Of a stretch of 64,000 nucleotides of DNA, positions 8,943 through 19,607 are shown one piece after another. The stretch is from Rhodoferax sp. (GTDB lineage: Bacteria > Pseudomonadota > Gammaproteobacteria > Burkholderiales > Burkholderiaceae_C): NCBI GenBank assembly GCA_031291295.1, contig JARLJI010000026.1:1-64000 (forward strand), written 5' to 3'. Made by a program: the position numbers and the translations under genes. How positions within the stretch are numbered: the stretch's first letter is position 1; each line of letters opens with the position of its first letter. Below the pieces are notes generated by a model. It ran no database searches, was not told where the DNA came from, and saw nothing but the letters and a program-made list of their open reading frames with translations.

Positions 8943-10340
8943 GTGCAAACACATCAGTACACCCACACCGTCGGAGCCAGGACTTACGGCTTTCGCGATC
9001 TGAAGGATCTGATGGCCAAGGCCACGCCGGCACGCTCCGGCGATCTGCTGGCAGGCGTTGCCGCACACAGTGCGCAAGAGCGCGTGGTGGCGCAAATGGC
9101 GCTGGCCGAGCTGCCGCTTGCGACCTTTCTGAATGTTGCACTGATCCCGTATGAAGACGATGACGTCACGCGCCTGATCATCGACAGCCACGACAGCGCC
9201 GCCTTTGCACCCACCCGCCATCTGACGGTCGGAGACTTTCGCAACTGGTTGCTGGGTGACGAGGTCGACAGCGCCACCCTGGCCGCGCTGGCGCCCGGCA
9301 TCACACCGGAAATGGCGGCCGCCGTGTGCAAGATCATGCGCAATCAGGACCTGATCCTGGTGGCGAAGAAGTGCCGGGTGGTGACTGCGTTTCGCAACAC
9401 CCTCGGGGAGGCGGGCCGCATGTCCACCCGGCTGCAGCCCAACCACCCGACGGATGACGCCACCGGCATCGCCGCCAGCCTGCTCGACGGCCTGCTATAC
9501 GGCAGCGGCGACGCGGTGATCGGCATCAACCCGGCCACCGACAACGTCGCCCAGGTCATCAAGCTGGTGACGATGCTGAGCGACATCATCAGCGAGTATG
9601 AAATCCCGACCCAGTCCTGCGTGCTGACCCACGTCACCCACACGATCGAGGCGATTCGGCGCGGCGCCCCGGTGGATTTGGTGTTCCAGTCGATAGGCGG
9701 CACCGAAGCCACCAACCGCAGCTTCGGCATCAGCCTCGATCTGCTGGGCGAAGCGCGCAGCGCGGCACTCTCCTTGAAACGCGGCACGGTCGGCGACAAC
9801 GTGATGTATTTCGAAACCGGCCAGGGGAGTGCCCTGTCGGCCCGGGCGCACCACGGGCTCGATCAGCAAACCTGCGAAGCACGGGCCTACGCGGTGGCGC
9901 GTCATTTCAAGCCGCTGCTGGTCAATTCCGTGGTCGGCTTCATCGGCCCCGAGTACCTGTTTGACGGCAAGCAGATCATCCGCGCGGCGCTGGAAGACCA
10001 CTTTTGCGCCAAGCTGCTCGGGCTGCCCATGGGCTGCGACGTGTGCTACACCAACCACGCCGAGGCCGACCAGAACGACATGGACGTGCTGCTGACCCTG
10101 CTGGGCGTGGCCGGTTGCAGCTTTGTGATGGGGATTCCGGGGGCGGACGACATCATGCTCAACTACCAGAGCACCTCGTTCCATGACGCCCTGTATGTGC
10201 GCCGGGTGCTGGGTCTGCGACCCGCCCCGGAATTCGAAGCCTGGTTGCAGAAGATGCAAATTTTCAGTCGCGACGAGCCGTTCCGGCTCAACCCAGCGTT
10301 GCCGGGCGCTTTTCAAAAGGCACTGTTGCGCCTGTCTTGA
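8943..10340 (+). CDS. eutB: ethanolamine ammonia-lyase large subunit
   Basis: A 465-residue catalytic subunit of the adenosylcobalamin-dependent enzyme that splits ethanolamine to acetaldehyde and ammonia. Strong family blocks are seen: KATPARSGDLLAGVAA, RNQDLILVAKKCRVVT, RLQPNHPTDD, GDNVMYFETGQGS, MGCDVCYTNHAEADQNDMD and GADDIMLNYQSTSFHDALY. The GTG at 8943 gives the family's usual length and N-terminus (QYTHTVGARTY). ATGs at 8913 and 8889 would add 10-18 unfamiliar residues, and no start has a clear ribosome binding site. The small subunit gene follows after 6 bp. No eutA reactivase or cobalamin genes lie in the window. Confidence 0.93.
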   Translation: MQTHQYTHTVGARTYGFRDLKDLMAKATPARSGDLLAGVAAHSAQERVVAQMALAELPLATFLNVALIPYEDDDVTRLIIDSHDSAAFAPTRHLTVGDFRNWLLGDEVDSATLAALAPGITPEMAAAVCKIMRNQDLILVAKKCRVVTAFRNTLGEAGRMSTRLQPNHPTDDATGIAASLLDGLLYGSGDAVIGINPATDNVAQVIKLVTMLSDIISEYEIPTQSCVLTHVTHTIEAIRRGAPVDLVFQSIGGTEATNRSFGISLDLLGEARSAALSLKRGTVGDNVMYFETGQGSALSARAHHGLDQQTCEARAYAVARHFKPLLVNSVVGFIGPEYLFDGKQIIRAALEDHFCAKLLGLPMGCDVCYTNHAEADQNDMDVLLTLLGVAGCSFVMGIPGADDIMLNYQSTSFHDALYVRRVLGLRPAPEFEAWLQKMQIFSRDEPFRLNPALPGAFQKALLRLS

Positions 10341-10346
10341 ACCAGC

Positions 10347-11198
10347 ATGAACGACAAAGATTCACCCGTCATTGCCAACCCCTGGACAGCGCTGCGTCAA
10401 TTTACAGACGCCCGTATCGCCCTCGGGCGCGCCGGCGTGAGTTTGCCCACGGCCGCCCATCTGGACTTCCAGTTGGCCCACGCCAGGGCGCGGGATGCGG
10501 TGCATCTGGCGCTGGATGCGCCCCGGCTGGCGCAGACATTCAACGCCTCGCTGGAAGATCAAACCTCGCCCGCCATCACGCTGCACAGCGCGGCCACGGA
10601 TCGAAACATGTATTTGCAGCGGCCTGACCTGGGGAGCAGGCTGGATGACGCATCCCGGCAAGCGCTGACGGCCCTGAAAAGGCCCGGGACACCGCAGTGC
10701 GCACGTCCGTACGACCTGGCATTCGTAGTGGTGGATGGCCTGTCGGCATGGGCCATCGAGCAAAGCGCCGCGCCGTTTCTAGCCATTCTGCAGCGCCGCA
10801 TCGCTGCAGAAAACTGGTCGATGGCCCCCATTTGCATCGCTCTGCAAGGGCGGGTTGCCATAGGCGACGAAGTGGGCGAGCTGCTCGGCGCCAAGGCTGT
10901 GGCGGTGTTGATTGGCGAACGCCCGGGCCTGAGCTCACCCGACAGCATGGGCTTGTACCTGACCTGGATGCCGCGCGTGGGGCTGACCGATGCCAGCCGC
11001 AATTGCATCTCCAATGTGCGCCCGGCCGGCTTGAGCCTGGATGAGGCCGCCCACAAGCTGCACCATTTGTTGGTGCAAGCGCGCCAGCGGCAATTGTCTG
11101 GCGTTGCGCTCAAGGATGAAACGGGTGAAGACCGGGCCCTTCCGACCGCCACAGAAGCGCATGTCACAGCCGTAGCTTCGGCAGGATGGGGCCCATAG
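10347..11198 (+). CDS. eutC: ethanolamine ammonia-lyase small subunit
   Basis: A 283-residue partner of EutB that helps bind adenosylcobalamin. Family features include [20 protein letters not shown] near the N-terminus, [15 protein letters not shown], and the C-terminal blocks [38 protein letters not shown] and [13 protein letters not shown] (each only part-quoted here as landmarks). It starts 6 bp after eutB and is surely co-transcribed. Ethanolamine is probably used as a nitrogen source, without a microcompartment, since no shell genes are nearby. Confidence 0.93.
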   Translation: MNDKDSPVIANPWTALRQFTDARIALGRAGVSLPTAAHLDFQLAHARARDAVHLALDAPRLAQTFNASLEDQTSPAITLHSAATDRNMYLQRPDLGSRLDDASRQALTALKRPGTPQCARPYDLAFVVVDGLSAWAIEQSAAPFLAILQRRIAAENWSMAPICIALQGRVAIGDEVGELLGAKAVAVLIGERPGLSSPDSMGLYLTWMPRVGLTDASRNCISNVRPAGLSLDEAAHKLHHLLVQARQRQLSGVALKDETGEDRALPTATEAHVTAVASAGWGP

Positions 11199-11286
11199 CG
11201 GCAGTCAGTTCTCAAATAACGGTTGAGCGGTTTCTCCGAAAGCGGTTTCGCTGACGGGCCCGCACGGCTGGACGCACAATAGCGCC

Positions 11287-12240
11287 ATGACCCTGACCGA
11301 ACTCAAATATATCGTCGCTGTAGCGAGAGAGAAGCACTTTGGCAAAGCTGCCGAAGCCTGCTATGTCTCGCAGCCGACGCTGTCGGTCGCCATCAAGAAG
11401 CTCGAGGACGAGCTCGAAGTCAAGCTGTTCGAGCGCAGCGCCAACGAGGTCACGGTCACGCCGCTGGGCGAGGAGATCGTGCGCCAGGCGCAAAGCGTGC
11501 TGGAGCAGGCCGCCAATATCAAGGAGATCGCCAAGCGCGGCAAGGACCCGCTGGCGGGGGCGCTGGGCCTGGGCATCATCTACACCATCGGCCCGTACCT
11601 GTTGCCGGACCTGGTGCGCCAGGCCATCGCCCACACGCCGCAAATGCCGCTGATGCTGCAGGAGAACTTCACGGTGAAGCTGCTGGAGATGCTGCGCACC
11701 GGCGAGATCGACTGCGCCATCATGGCCGAGCCGTTTCCCGACACCGGGCTGGCGATTGCGCCGCTGTACGACGAGCCGTTTCTGGCCGCCGTGCCGTACA
11801 ACCACCCGTTGGCCGCGAAAAGCACCATCACGTCGGAAGCGCTCAAGAAGGAGACCATGCTGCTGCTGGGCACGGGCCACTGCTTTCGCGACCACGTGCT
11901 CGAAGTTTGCCCCGAGTTCGCGCGCTTCTCCAGCGATGCCGAGGGCATCCGCAAGAGCTTCGAGGGCTCGTCGCTGGAGACCATCAAGCACATGGTGGCG
12001 TCCGGCATGGGCGTTACGCTGGTGCCGCGCCTGTCGGTCCCGAAGGAGGCGTTGCATCCCGGGTCGAAACGCAAGCACCTCGACCAGGCCTACGTCAAGT
12101 ACCTGCCGTTCGATGGCGACCCGCCGACGCGCCGCGTGGTGCTGGCCTGGCGCCGCAGCTTTACGCGCTACGAGGCCATCGCCGCACTGCGCAATGCCAT
12201 CTACGCCTGCGAGCTGCCGGGCGTGAAACGTTTGTCCTGA
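11287..12240 (+). CDS. oxyR: hydrogen-peroxide-sensing LysR-family regulator OxyR
   Basis: A 317-residue LysR protein with the N-terminal helix-turn-helix (TELKYIVAVAREKHFGKAA, QPTLSVAIKKLE). Two redox cysteines sit in GTGHCFRD and LEVCPEF at residues 199 and 208, the exact numbering of Escherichia coli OxyR. It should activate peroxide-defence genes when these form a disulfide. It stands alone, with ubiA starting 15 bp downstream in the same direction, so the two may share a transcript. Confidence 0.95.
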   Translation: MTLTELKYIVAVAREKHFGKAAEACYVSQPTLSVAIKKLEDELEVKLFERSANEVTVTPLGEEIVRQAQSVLEQAANIKEIAKRGKDPLAGALGLGIIYTIGPYLLPDLVRQAIAHTPQMPLMLQENFTVKLLEMLRTGEIDCAIMAEPFPDTGLAIAPLYDEPFLAAVPYNHPLAAKSTITSEALKKETMLLLGTGHCFRDHVLEVCPEFARFSSDAEGIRKSFEGSSLETIKHMVASGMGVTLVPRLSVPKEALHPGSKRKHLDQAYVKYLPFDGDPPTRRVVLAWRRSFTRYEAIAALRNAIYACELPGVKRLS

Positions 12241-12255
12241 GGAGGGAGTGTGACC

Positions 12256-13146
12256 ATGACGCTTGCACACGCTGGCAGTCCGGCGCCGCTGCGCCGCAAG
12301 ATCGGCCTGTACCTGGACCTGATCCGCTGGAGCCGGCCCGCGGGCTGGCTGCTGCTGCTGTGGCCGACCCTGAGCGGGCTGTGGATCGCGGCCGGCGGTT
12401 TTCCGGGCTGGCATTTGCTGGTGGTGTTCACGCTGGGCACCATCCTGATGCGCAGCGCCGGCTGCTGCATCAACGACGTGGCCGACCGCGAGTTCGACCG
12501 CCACGTCAAGCGCACAGCGCAGCGGCCCGTGACCACCGGCGCGATATCGGTGAAGGCCGCGCTGGGCTTCGGCGCATTGCTGGCGCTGCTGGCCTTCGCG
12601 CTGGTGCTGACCACCAACACGCCCACCATCTTGTGGTCGTTTGCCGCGCTCGCCATCACGCTGGTCTATCCCTATGCCAAGCGCTTTGTCTCCATGCCGC
12701 AGGCGGTGCTGGGCGTGGCCTTCAGCTTTGGCATTCCGATGGCCTTTGCCGCCGTGCAGTCGCGGGTGCCGCCTCTAGCCTGGGTGCTGCTGCTGGGCAA
12801 CCTGTTCTGGGTGCTGGCCTATGACACCGAGTACGCCATGGTGGACCGCGACGACGACCTCAAGATCGGCATGAAGACCTCGGCCATCACGCTGGGGCGC
12901 CTGGACGTGCCAGTAGTCACGTCGAGCTACTTGTTGTTTATGCTGATTTGGGCTGTAGCCCTTTCCCGCTATGCACTAGGCGCTATTTTTTATATAGCGA
13001 TCGCAGTGGCGCTGGCGCAGGTGGCGTGGCACTACACGCTGATCCGCACGCGCTCGCGCGAGGGCTGTTTCAAGGCCTTCCGGCTGAACCACTGGCTCGG
13101 CTTGACCGTGTTCGCCGGCATCGCGCTGGCGTACGCGGTGCGCTGA
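12256..13146 (+). CDS. ubiA: 4-hydroxybenzoate polyprenyltransferase
   Basis: A 296-residue integral membrane enzyme that prenylates 4-hydroxybenzoate in ubiquinone synthesis. The first Asp-rich motif is in [15 protein letters not shown] and the second in [13 protein letters not shown]; 8-9 hydrophobic segments are visible. The ATG at 12256 is chosen because GGAGGGAG ends 7 nt upstream; a GTG at 12250 is too close. Around 12941-13000 the coding DNA is unusually AT-rich and matches the dispersed GCTAT repeat seen at 47070, so one membrane helix is partly repeat-encoded. The gene converges on proC. Confidence 0.95.
   Translation: MTLAHAGSPAPLRRKIGLYLDLIRWSRPAGWLLLLWPTLSGLWIAAGGFPGWHLLVVFTLGTILMRSAGCCINDVADREFDRHVKRTAQRPVTTGAISVKAALGFGALLALLAFALVLTTNTPTILWSFAALAITLVYPYAKRFVSMPQAVLGVAFSFGIPMAFAAVQSRVPPLAWVLLLGNLFWVLAYDTEYAMVDRDDDLKIGMKTSAITLGRLDVPVVTSSYLLFMLIWAVALSRYALGAIFYIAIAVALAQVAWHYTLIRTRSREGCFKAFRLNHWLGLTVFAGIALAYAVR
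12941..13000 (+). repeat. GCTAT-type dispersed repeat inside ubiA
   Basis: Contains GGGCTGTAGCCCTTT, then CTATGCACTAGGCGCTAT and an ATATAGC end. These blocks come in the same order as at 47070-47125 (GGGCTCGAGCCCTTT, CATATGC, CTATAGCTAT, GATAG). It stays in frame and encodes a hydrophobic helix segment. Confidence 0.55.
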
Positions 13147-13148
13147 TC

Positions 13149-13254
13149 ACGCGCAGCGACAAGCGTGAGGCCGTCGGCCGCCGCGCCGGGCCGCCCCAAG
13201 CAAGGCCAGCCCCCTCGGGGGGCAGCGCAGTACGCGCAGCGACAAGCGTGGGGG
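13149..13254. repeat. GC-rich dispersed repeat with hairpin between ubiA and proC
   Basis: The 112-bp gap between convergent genes holds two direct copies of ACGCGCAGCGACAAGCGTG (13149-13167 and 13232-13250). Between them lies a GCCGGGCCGCCCCAAGC block and a CCCCCTCGGGGGG hairpin (13211-13223). A related block occurs at 38941-39080. It may serve as a bidirectional terminator. A dispersed Comamonadaceae-type repeat is likely. Confidence 0.6.
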
Positions 13255-13258
13255 CCTT

Positions 13259-14098
13259 TTAGTTCGCGCCGAACTCGTCGCCGAGTTCGCGCGCACGCTG
13301 CTGGGCCGCGTGCATGGCGCGCATGAACAGCGCCTTCACGTTGTCCTGCTCCATCGAAGTGATCGCGGCATAGGTGGTGCCGCCCTTGGAGGTCACGCGC
13401 TGGCGCAGCACCTCGGGCGGCTCGTCGGAGGCGCGCGCCAACTCGGATGAGCCCACGAAGGTGCCTACGGCCAGCTGCTGCGCCTGCGCGTGCGGCAGGC
13501 CCATGTCGACCCCGGCCTGCGTCATGGCCTCGATGAAATAAAACACATAGGCCGGCCCCGAGCCCGACAGCGCGGTCACGGCGTCCAGTTGCACCTCCCG
13601 CGCAACCCACAGGCAGTCGCCGGTAGGGGCCAGTACCTGCTCGACGCGCTGCCGGTCCGCGCTTGTGGCGGCAGCGCGCGCGAACAGCGCCGTCATGCCC
13701 TTGCCGACCAGCGCGGGGGTGTTGGGCATGGCGCGCACCACGCGCTCGGTGCCGAGCCAGCGCGCGATGCTGTCCGAGCGGATTCCGGCCGCCACGCTCA
13801 GGTGCAGCGCGCTTTGGGTGTGGGGGCGCGTCTGCAGCGCGGCCTCCTTGAAGGTCTGCGGCTTGACGGCCCACACCACCAGCGCGGCCTGCTCGAGCGC
13901 TGCCGTGGGCGCGGCCTGCGCCGTCAGGCCGAACTGGCTCTGCAGCTTGTCGCGCGCCTCGGCAAACGGCTCCACCACGTCGATCTGGCCGGGCGCGAGG
14001 CCCTGTTTGATCAGGCCACCGATGATGGCGCTGGCCATGTTGCCGCCGCCGATGAAGGCGATGCGGTCGCTGCGGACTGGTGCGGTGCTGAGGGTCAT
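13259..14098 (-). CDS. proC: pyrroline-5-carboxylate reductase
   Basis: A 279-residue enzyme making proline from pyrroline-5-carboxylate with NAD(P)H. The N-terminal Rossmann motif is FIGGGNMASAIIGGL. Further family marks are RAMPNTPALVGKGM and the C-terminal signature VTALSGSGPAYVFYFIEAM followed by RQRVTSKGGTT. The ATG at 14098 is preferred, with GGATG about 9 nt upstream; a TTG at 14113 in frame is less likely. The gene converges on ubiA. Confidence 0.95.
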   Translation of the reverse strand: MTLSTAPVRSDRIAFIGGGNMASAIIGGLIKQGLAPGQIDVVEPFAEARDKLQSQFGLTAQAAPTAALEQAALVVWAVKPQTFKEAALQTRPHTQSALHLSVAAGIRSDSIARWLGTERVVRAMPNTPALVGKGMTALFARAAATSADRQRVEQVLAPTGDCLWVAREVQLDAVTALSGSGPAYVFYFIEAMTQAGVDMGLPHAQAQQLAVGTFVGSSELARASDEPPEVLRQRVTSKGGTTYAAITSMEQDNVKALFMRAMHAAQQRARELGDEFGAN

Positions 14099-14223
14099 AA
14101 ATGTGTCATCCAAAAAAGTTCTGGGGCGCCATCACATCGGCGGGATCGGGCCGCCGTTGAACGGGGCGTTGCTGGCAAACACCAGTGCGCGGCGGCGCGG
14201 CCTTGCGCTACCCTTGGCGCCTT

Positions 14224-15798
<1,575 letters not shown>

Positions 15799-15829
15799 GC
15801 CGCCCCGGACTGCAGGGACAATCGCGCCC

Positions 15830-17428
15830 ATGACCGCTGCACCCCCGCCTCTGGCCACCCGGCGCGAAGACCTGATGGCCCGCCTGGCCGAGCCGCACCA
15901 GCACGACGTGGCCGTCATCGGCGGCGGTGCCACGGGCCTGGGCGTGGCGCTGGATGCCGCGGCGCGCGGTTTTAGCGTGGTGCTGGTCGAGTCATACGAT
16001 TTCGCCAAGGGCAGCTCGTCGCGCGCCACCAAGCTGGTGCATGGCGGCGTGCGTTACCTGGCGCAGGGCAATATTTCTCTGGTGCGGGAGGCGCTGCACG
16101 AACGCACGCGACTGTTGCACAACGCCCCGCACCTGGCCACGCCACTGCCGTTCGTGATGCCGTCCTACAAATTGTGGGAAACCCCGTTTTATGGCGCTGG
16201 CCTGGTGATCTATGACGCGCTCGCCGGCCAGGCCGGTCTGGGCAAGACGGAGTTCCTGGGCCGCGCGAAGACCCTGCGCTGCCTGCCCACGGCGCAGCCG
16301 CGGGGCCTCAAGGGCGGCGTGAAGTACTGGGACGGCCAGTTCGACGACGCCCGGCTGGCGCTGGCGCTGGCGCGCACGGCGACACAGCGCGGCGCCTTGC
16401 TGGTCAATTACTGCGCGGCGACCGATCTCATCCATGAGGGCGGCAAGGTCGTGGGGCTGGCCTGCGAGGACCGCGAGGCCGGGCGCCGCTACACGCTGCG
16501 GGCGCGCTGCGTGATCAATGCCGCGGGCGTCTGGGTCGATGAATTCCGCCAGAAGGATGGCGAGGCGATCGGGCGCGTCGCCAAACCCATGGTGGCGCCT
16601 AGCCAGGGCGTGCACATCGTGGTGGACCGCGCATTCCTGCCGGGCGACCACGCGCTGCTGGTGCCCCGGACCGCCGATGGCCGGGTGCTGTTTGCCGTGC
16701 CGTGGCTGGGCCAGATCATTCTGGGCACCACCGACACGCCGCGCCATGACTTGGCTCGCGAGCCCGATCCGTTCAAGGAAGAGGTCGAATTCATCCTGCG
16801 CGAGGCGGGCCGGTATCTGAGCCGGGCGCCGACCCGTGCCGATGTGAAAAGCATCTGGGTCGGGCTGCGCCCGCTGGTCAAGCCGCCGGATGACGACGGG
16901 GACAACACCAAGGGCTTGAGCCGCGAGCACACCGTGCTGGTGAGCCGTAGCGGCCTGGTGACCGTGACGGGCGGCAAATGGACCACCTACCGCGCGATGG
17001 CCGAAGACGTGCTGGAGAAATGTTTCGAGGCCTCCCTGCTGGCAAGGAAAAAATCGGGAGTGACCGCTGACTTGCTGCTGGTGGGCGGCGACGGCATGGC
17101 CCAGGTGAAGCGTCCCAGGATCAGCGATGCGCCCGGGCTGCACGCCTATGGCAGCGAGCAGGGCGCGGTGCTGTCCCTGCCCGGTGCGAATGTGCCGCTG
17201 GGCGGCGGCCTGAGCGAGGCCATGGTGCGCTTTGCCGCCCGTTACGAATACGCCAGAACCGTGGAAGACGTGCTGGCACGGCGCTCGCGCCTGCTGTTTC
17301 TGGACGCCCGGCTGGCGGGCTCGCTGGCGCAGGCGGTCGGCGACATCCTGGCGCAGGAGACCGGCATCGACCCCCGGATCGGGGCGTTTTCAGAGTTGGC
17401 GCGACATTATTTGCGTCTGCCCGACTGA
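15830..17428 (+). CDS. glpD: aerobic glycerol-3-phosphate dehydrogenase (FAD, quinone-linked)
   Basis: A 532-residue peripheral membrane flavoprotein oxidising glycerol 3-phosphate to dihydroxyacetone phosphate and feeding the quinone pool. The FAD-binding motif is VIGGGATGLGVALDAAARG near residue 30. Family signatures are SSRATKLVHGGVRYL, GLKGGVKYWDGQFDD and GGKWTTYRAMAED. It follows glpK and the two form the glycerol-use pair. No glpF uptake gene is adjacent. The stop lies just ahead of the ribosomal operon promoter. Confidence 0.95.
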   Translation: MTAAPPPLATRREDLMARLAEPHQHDVAVIGGGATGLGVALDAAARGFSVVLVESYDFAKGSSSRATKLVHGGVRYLAQGNISLVREALHERTRLLHNAPHLATPLPFVMPSYKLWETPFYGAGLVIYDALAGQAGLGKTEFLGRAKTLRCLPTAQPRGLKGGVKYWDGQFDDARLALALARTATQRGALLVNYCAATDLIHEGGKVVGLACEDREAGRRYTLRARCVINAAGVWVDEFRQKDGEAIGRVAKPMVAPSQGVHIVVDRAFLPGDHALLVPRTADGRVLFAVPWLGQIILGTTDTPRHDLAREPDPFKEEVEFILREAGRYLSRAPTRADVKSIWVGLRPLVKPPDDDGDNTKGLSREHTVLVSRSGLVTVTGGKWTTYRAMAEDVLEKCFEASLLARKKSGVTADLLLVGGDGMAQVKRPRISDAPGLHAYGSEQGAVLSLPGANVPLGGGLSEAMVRFAARYEYARTVEDVLARRSRLLFLDARLAGSLAQAVGDILAQETGIDPRIGAFSELARHYLRLPD

Positions 17429-17434
17429 TCACGT

Positions 17435-17463
17435 TTGACGGCGCCCAAAAAGACGTGCATAAT
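17435..17463 (+). promoter_or_regulatory. strong sigma-70-type promoter of the ribosomal protein operon
   Basis: TTGACG (17435-17440), a 17-bp spacer and CATAAT (17458-17463). Transcription should begin near 17470, giving a leader of roughly 145 nt before rplN. The first transcribed bases form a hairpin (17469-17490, 9-bp arms with one G-U, loop GAAA). Confidence 0.75.
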
Positions 17464-17613
17464 AGCGGGCTTCGCTTGAAAAAGCGGAGCTTCTGCCCAG
17501 CTGGAGACGCCGTGAGTGGTTCATGGCGTGGACGACGGGCCCAAGACTGACCGGATGCTGGCTGACCATCGAGAGATGGGCAAAAACCTCTGGTGCAAGT
17601 TGGGAATATTGAA

Positions 17614-17982
17614 ATGATCCAAACAGAATCCCGGTTAGAAGTGGCCGACAATACCGGCGCGAAATCCGTCCTGTGCATCAAGGTGCTGGGTGGGTCCAAG
17701 CGTCGCTATGCAAGCGTTGGCGACGTCATCAAGGTGAGCATTAAAGAAGCTGCTCCGCGCGGCCGCGTCAAAAAAGGCGAGGTTTACAGCGCGGTGGTGG
17801 TGCGTACGGCCAAGGGCATTCGTCGTAGCGACGGCTCCCTGGTCAAATTCGATGGCAACGCGGCTGTGTTGCTGAACAACAAGCTGGAGCCCATTGGCAC
17901 CCGCATCTTCGGCCCGGTGACGCGTGAATTGCGCACCGAGAAGTTCATGAAGATCGTGTCCCTGGCTCCTGAAGTTCTGTAA
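17614..17982 (+). CDS. rplN: 50S ribosomal protein L14
   Basis: 122 residues, full length for L14. It binds 23S rRNA near the intersubunit bridge. Starts [19 protein letters not shown]; an upstream in-frame ATG at 17593 is not needed. It is the first gene of this operon, as in the Escherichia coli spc operon, but rpsQ and the S10 cluster are not upstream: glpD is. The upstream leader and promoter are described at 17435. Confidence 0.97.
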   Translation: MIQTESRLEVADNTGAKSVLCIKVLGGSKRRYASVGDVIKVSIKEAAPRGRVKKGEVYSAVVVRTAKGIRRSDGSLVKFDGNAAVLLNNKLEPIGTRIFGPVTRELRTEKFMKIVSLAPEVL

Positions 17983-17991
17983 GGACTCGCC

Positions 17992-18312
17992 ATGAACAAG
18001 ATTCGCAAAGGCGACCAGATCATCGTGATCACGGGGCGCGACAAAGGCAAGCGTGGCACGGTATCGTTGCGCAAGGATGACTCCCATCTGCTGGTCGAGG
18101 GTGTCAACCTGGTGAAAAAACACACCAAGCCAAATCCTCTCAAGGGCACGACGGGCGGCATTGTTGAAAAGGCCATGCCGATTCACCAGTCCAACGTGGC
18201 TATTTTCAATGCCGCCACGGGCAAGGCTGACCGTGTGGGTATCAAGCTGCAGGCCGACGGCAAACGCGTTCGCGTTTACAAGTCCAGCGGCGAAGAAATC
18301 AAGGTGGCATGA
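17992..18312 (+). CDS. rplX: 50S ribosomal protein L24
   Basis: 106 residues with the N-terminal KOW motif ([20 protein letters not shown]). L24 starts assembly of the 50S subunit. It follows rplN by 9 bp, with an AAGGA binding site inside the gap. Confidence 0.97.
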   Translation: MNKIRKGDQIIVITGRDKGKRGTVSLRKDDSHLLVEGVNLVKKHTKPNPLKGTTGGIVEKAMPIHQSNVAIFNAATGKADRVGIKLQADGKRVRVYKSSGEEIKVA

Positions 18313-18314
18313 CC

Positions 18315-18854
18315 ATGGCACGACTCCAACAACATTACCGCGAAAAAGTGGCGCCCGAGTTGATGGTCAAATTTGGCTACACCTCGCCCATGCAGGTGCC
18401 GCGCCTGACCAAGATCACGCTCAACATGGGTGTGAGCGAGGCGGTCTCCGACAAGAAGGTCATGGACAACGCTGTCAGCGACCTGTCCAAGATTGCGGGT
18501 CAGAAGCCTGTGGTCACCGTGGCCAAGAAGGCGATTGCGGGTTTCAAGATTCGCGAAGGCCAGGCCATCGGCTGCATGGTCACGCTGCGCGGCGTGCAGA
18601 TGTATGAGTTCCTGGACCGTTTCGTTACCGTGGCGCTGCCGCGGGTGCGCGACTTCCGCGGCATTTCCGGCCGCGCGTTTGACGGCCGTGGCAACTACAA
18701 CATCGGCGTTAAAGAGCAGATTATTTTCCCTGAGATCGAGTACGACAAGGTAGATGCCTTGCGCGGTCTCAATATCAGCATCACCACGACGGCCAAGAAC
18801 GACGAAGAGTGCAAAGCACTGCTCGCGGGCTTCCGTTTCCCGTTCAAGAACTGA
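18315..18854 (+). CDS. rplE: 50S ribosomal protein L5
   Basis: 179 residues; binds 5S rRNA and contacts the P-site tRNA. The sequence reads ATGACCATGGCA. The inner ATG (18315) is chosen because AAGGTGG ends 8 nt upstream and [12 protein letters not shown] is the usual N-terminus; the outer ATG at 18309 would overlap the rplX stop. Signature [16 protein letters not shown] is present. Confidence 0.96.
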   Translation: MARLQQHYREKVAPELMVKFGYTSPMQVPRLTKITLNMGVSEAVSDKKVMDNAVSDLSKIAGQKPVVTVAKKAIAGFKIREGQAIGCMVTLRGVQMYEFLDRFVTVALPRVRDFRGISGRAFDGRGNYNIGVKEQIIFPEIEYDKVDALRGLNISITTTAKNDEECKALLAGFRFPFKN

Positions 18855-18862
18855 GGTGGCGT

Positions 18863-19168
18863 GTGGCTAAAATGGCTTTGATCGAGCGCGAGCTCAAGCG
18901 AGACAAACTGGTCGCCAAGTACGCGAAGAAACACGCGGAACTGAAGGCTATCTCCAACGACGCCAAACGCAGCGATGAAGAGCGCGCGGCGGCCCGTCTG
19001 GGTCTGCAAAAACTCCCGCGCAATGCGAATCCGACACGTCAGCGCAACCGCTGCGCGATCACGGGTCGCCCGCGTGGAACATTCCGTCAATTCGGCTTGG
19101 CTCGCGCCAAGATCCGTGAAATGGCTTTCGCTGGCGATATCCCCGGTATCGTCAAGGCGAGCTGGTAA
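18863..19168 (+). CDS. rpsN: 30S ribosomal protein S14
   Basis: 101 residues from a GTG start ([11 protein letters not shown]), preceded by GAGG; this gives the exact length of the long, zinc-free S14 form. The C-terminal signature [20 protein letters not shown] is present, and no CxxC pairs are seen. It helps form the 30S head. Confidence 0.96.
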   Translation: MAKMALIERELKRDKLVAKYAKKHAELKAISNDAKRSDEERAAARLGLQKLPRNANPTRQRNRCAITGRPRGTFRQFGLARAKIREMAFAGDIPGIVKASW

Positions 19169-19187
19169 GCAAGGCAGGAGATTAAAC

Positions 19188-19583
19188 ATGAGCATGAGTG
19201 ATCCCATTGCCGATCTGCTGACCCGCATTCGCAATGCACAAATGGTGGCCAAAGTCACCGTGTCGGTGCCCTCTTCCAAGGTGAAGGTGGCCATTGCGCA
19301 GGTCTTGAAAGACGAAGGCTACATCGATGGCTTCCAGGTGAAAACCGAAGCCGGCAAGAGCGAACTTGAAATCGCCCTGAAGTACTACGCCGGTCGCCCC
19401 GTGATCGAGCGTATCGAGCGCGTCAGCCGCCCCGGCCTGCGCGTTTACAAGGGCCACGATGCCATTCCCCAGGTCATGAATGGCCTGGGTGTGGCGATTG
19501 TCACCACGCCGCAAGGGGTGATGACGGACCGCAAAGCGCGCGCGACCGGTGTCGGTGGCGAAGTGCTGTGCTACGTAGCTTAA
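19188..19583 (+). CDS. rpsH: 30S ribosomal protein S8
   Basis: 131 residues, starting [17 protein letters not shown] after a GGAG site. In Escherichia coli S8 also represses the spc operon by binding mRNA near rplE; whether that holds here is not visible. C-terminal block [12 protein letters not shown] is typical. Confidence 0.97.
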   Translation: MSMSDPIADLLTRIRNAQMVAKVTVSVPSSKVKVAIAQVLKDEGYIDGFQVKTEAGKSELEIALKYYAGRPVIERIERVSRPGLRVYKGHDAIPQVMNGLGVAIVTTPQGVMTDRKARATGVGGEVLCYVA

Positions 19584-19607
19584 TCGCGGCATTGAGGAGA
19601 AACTGAA

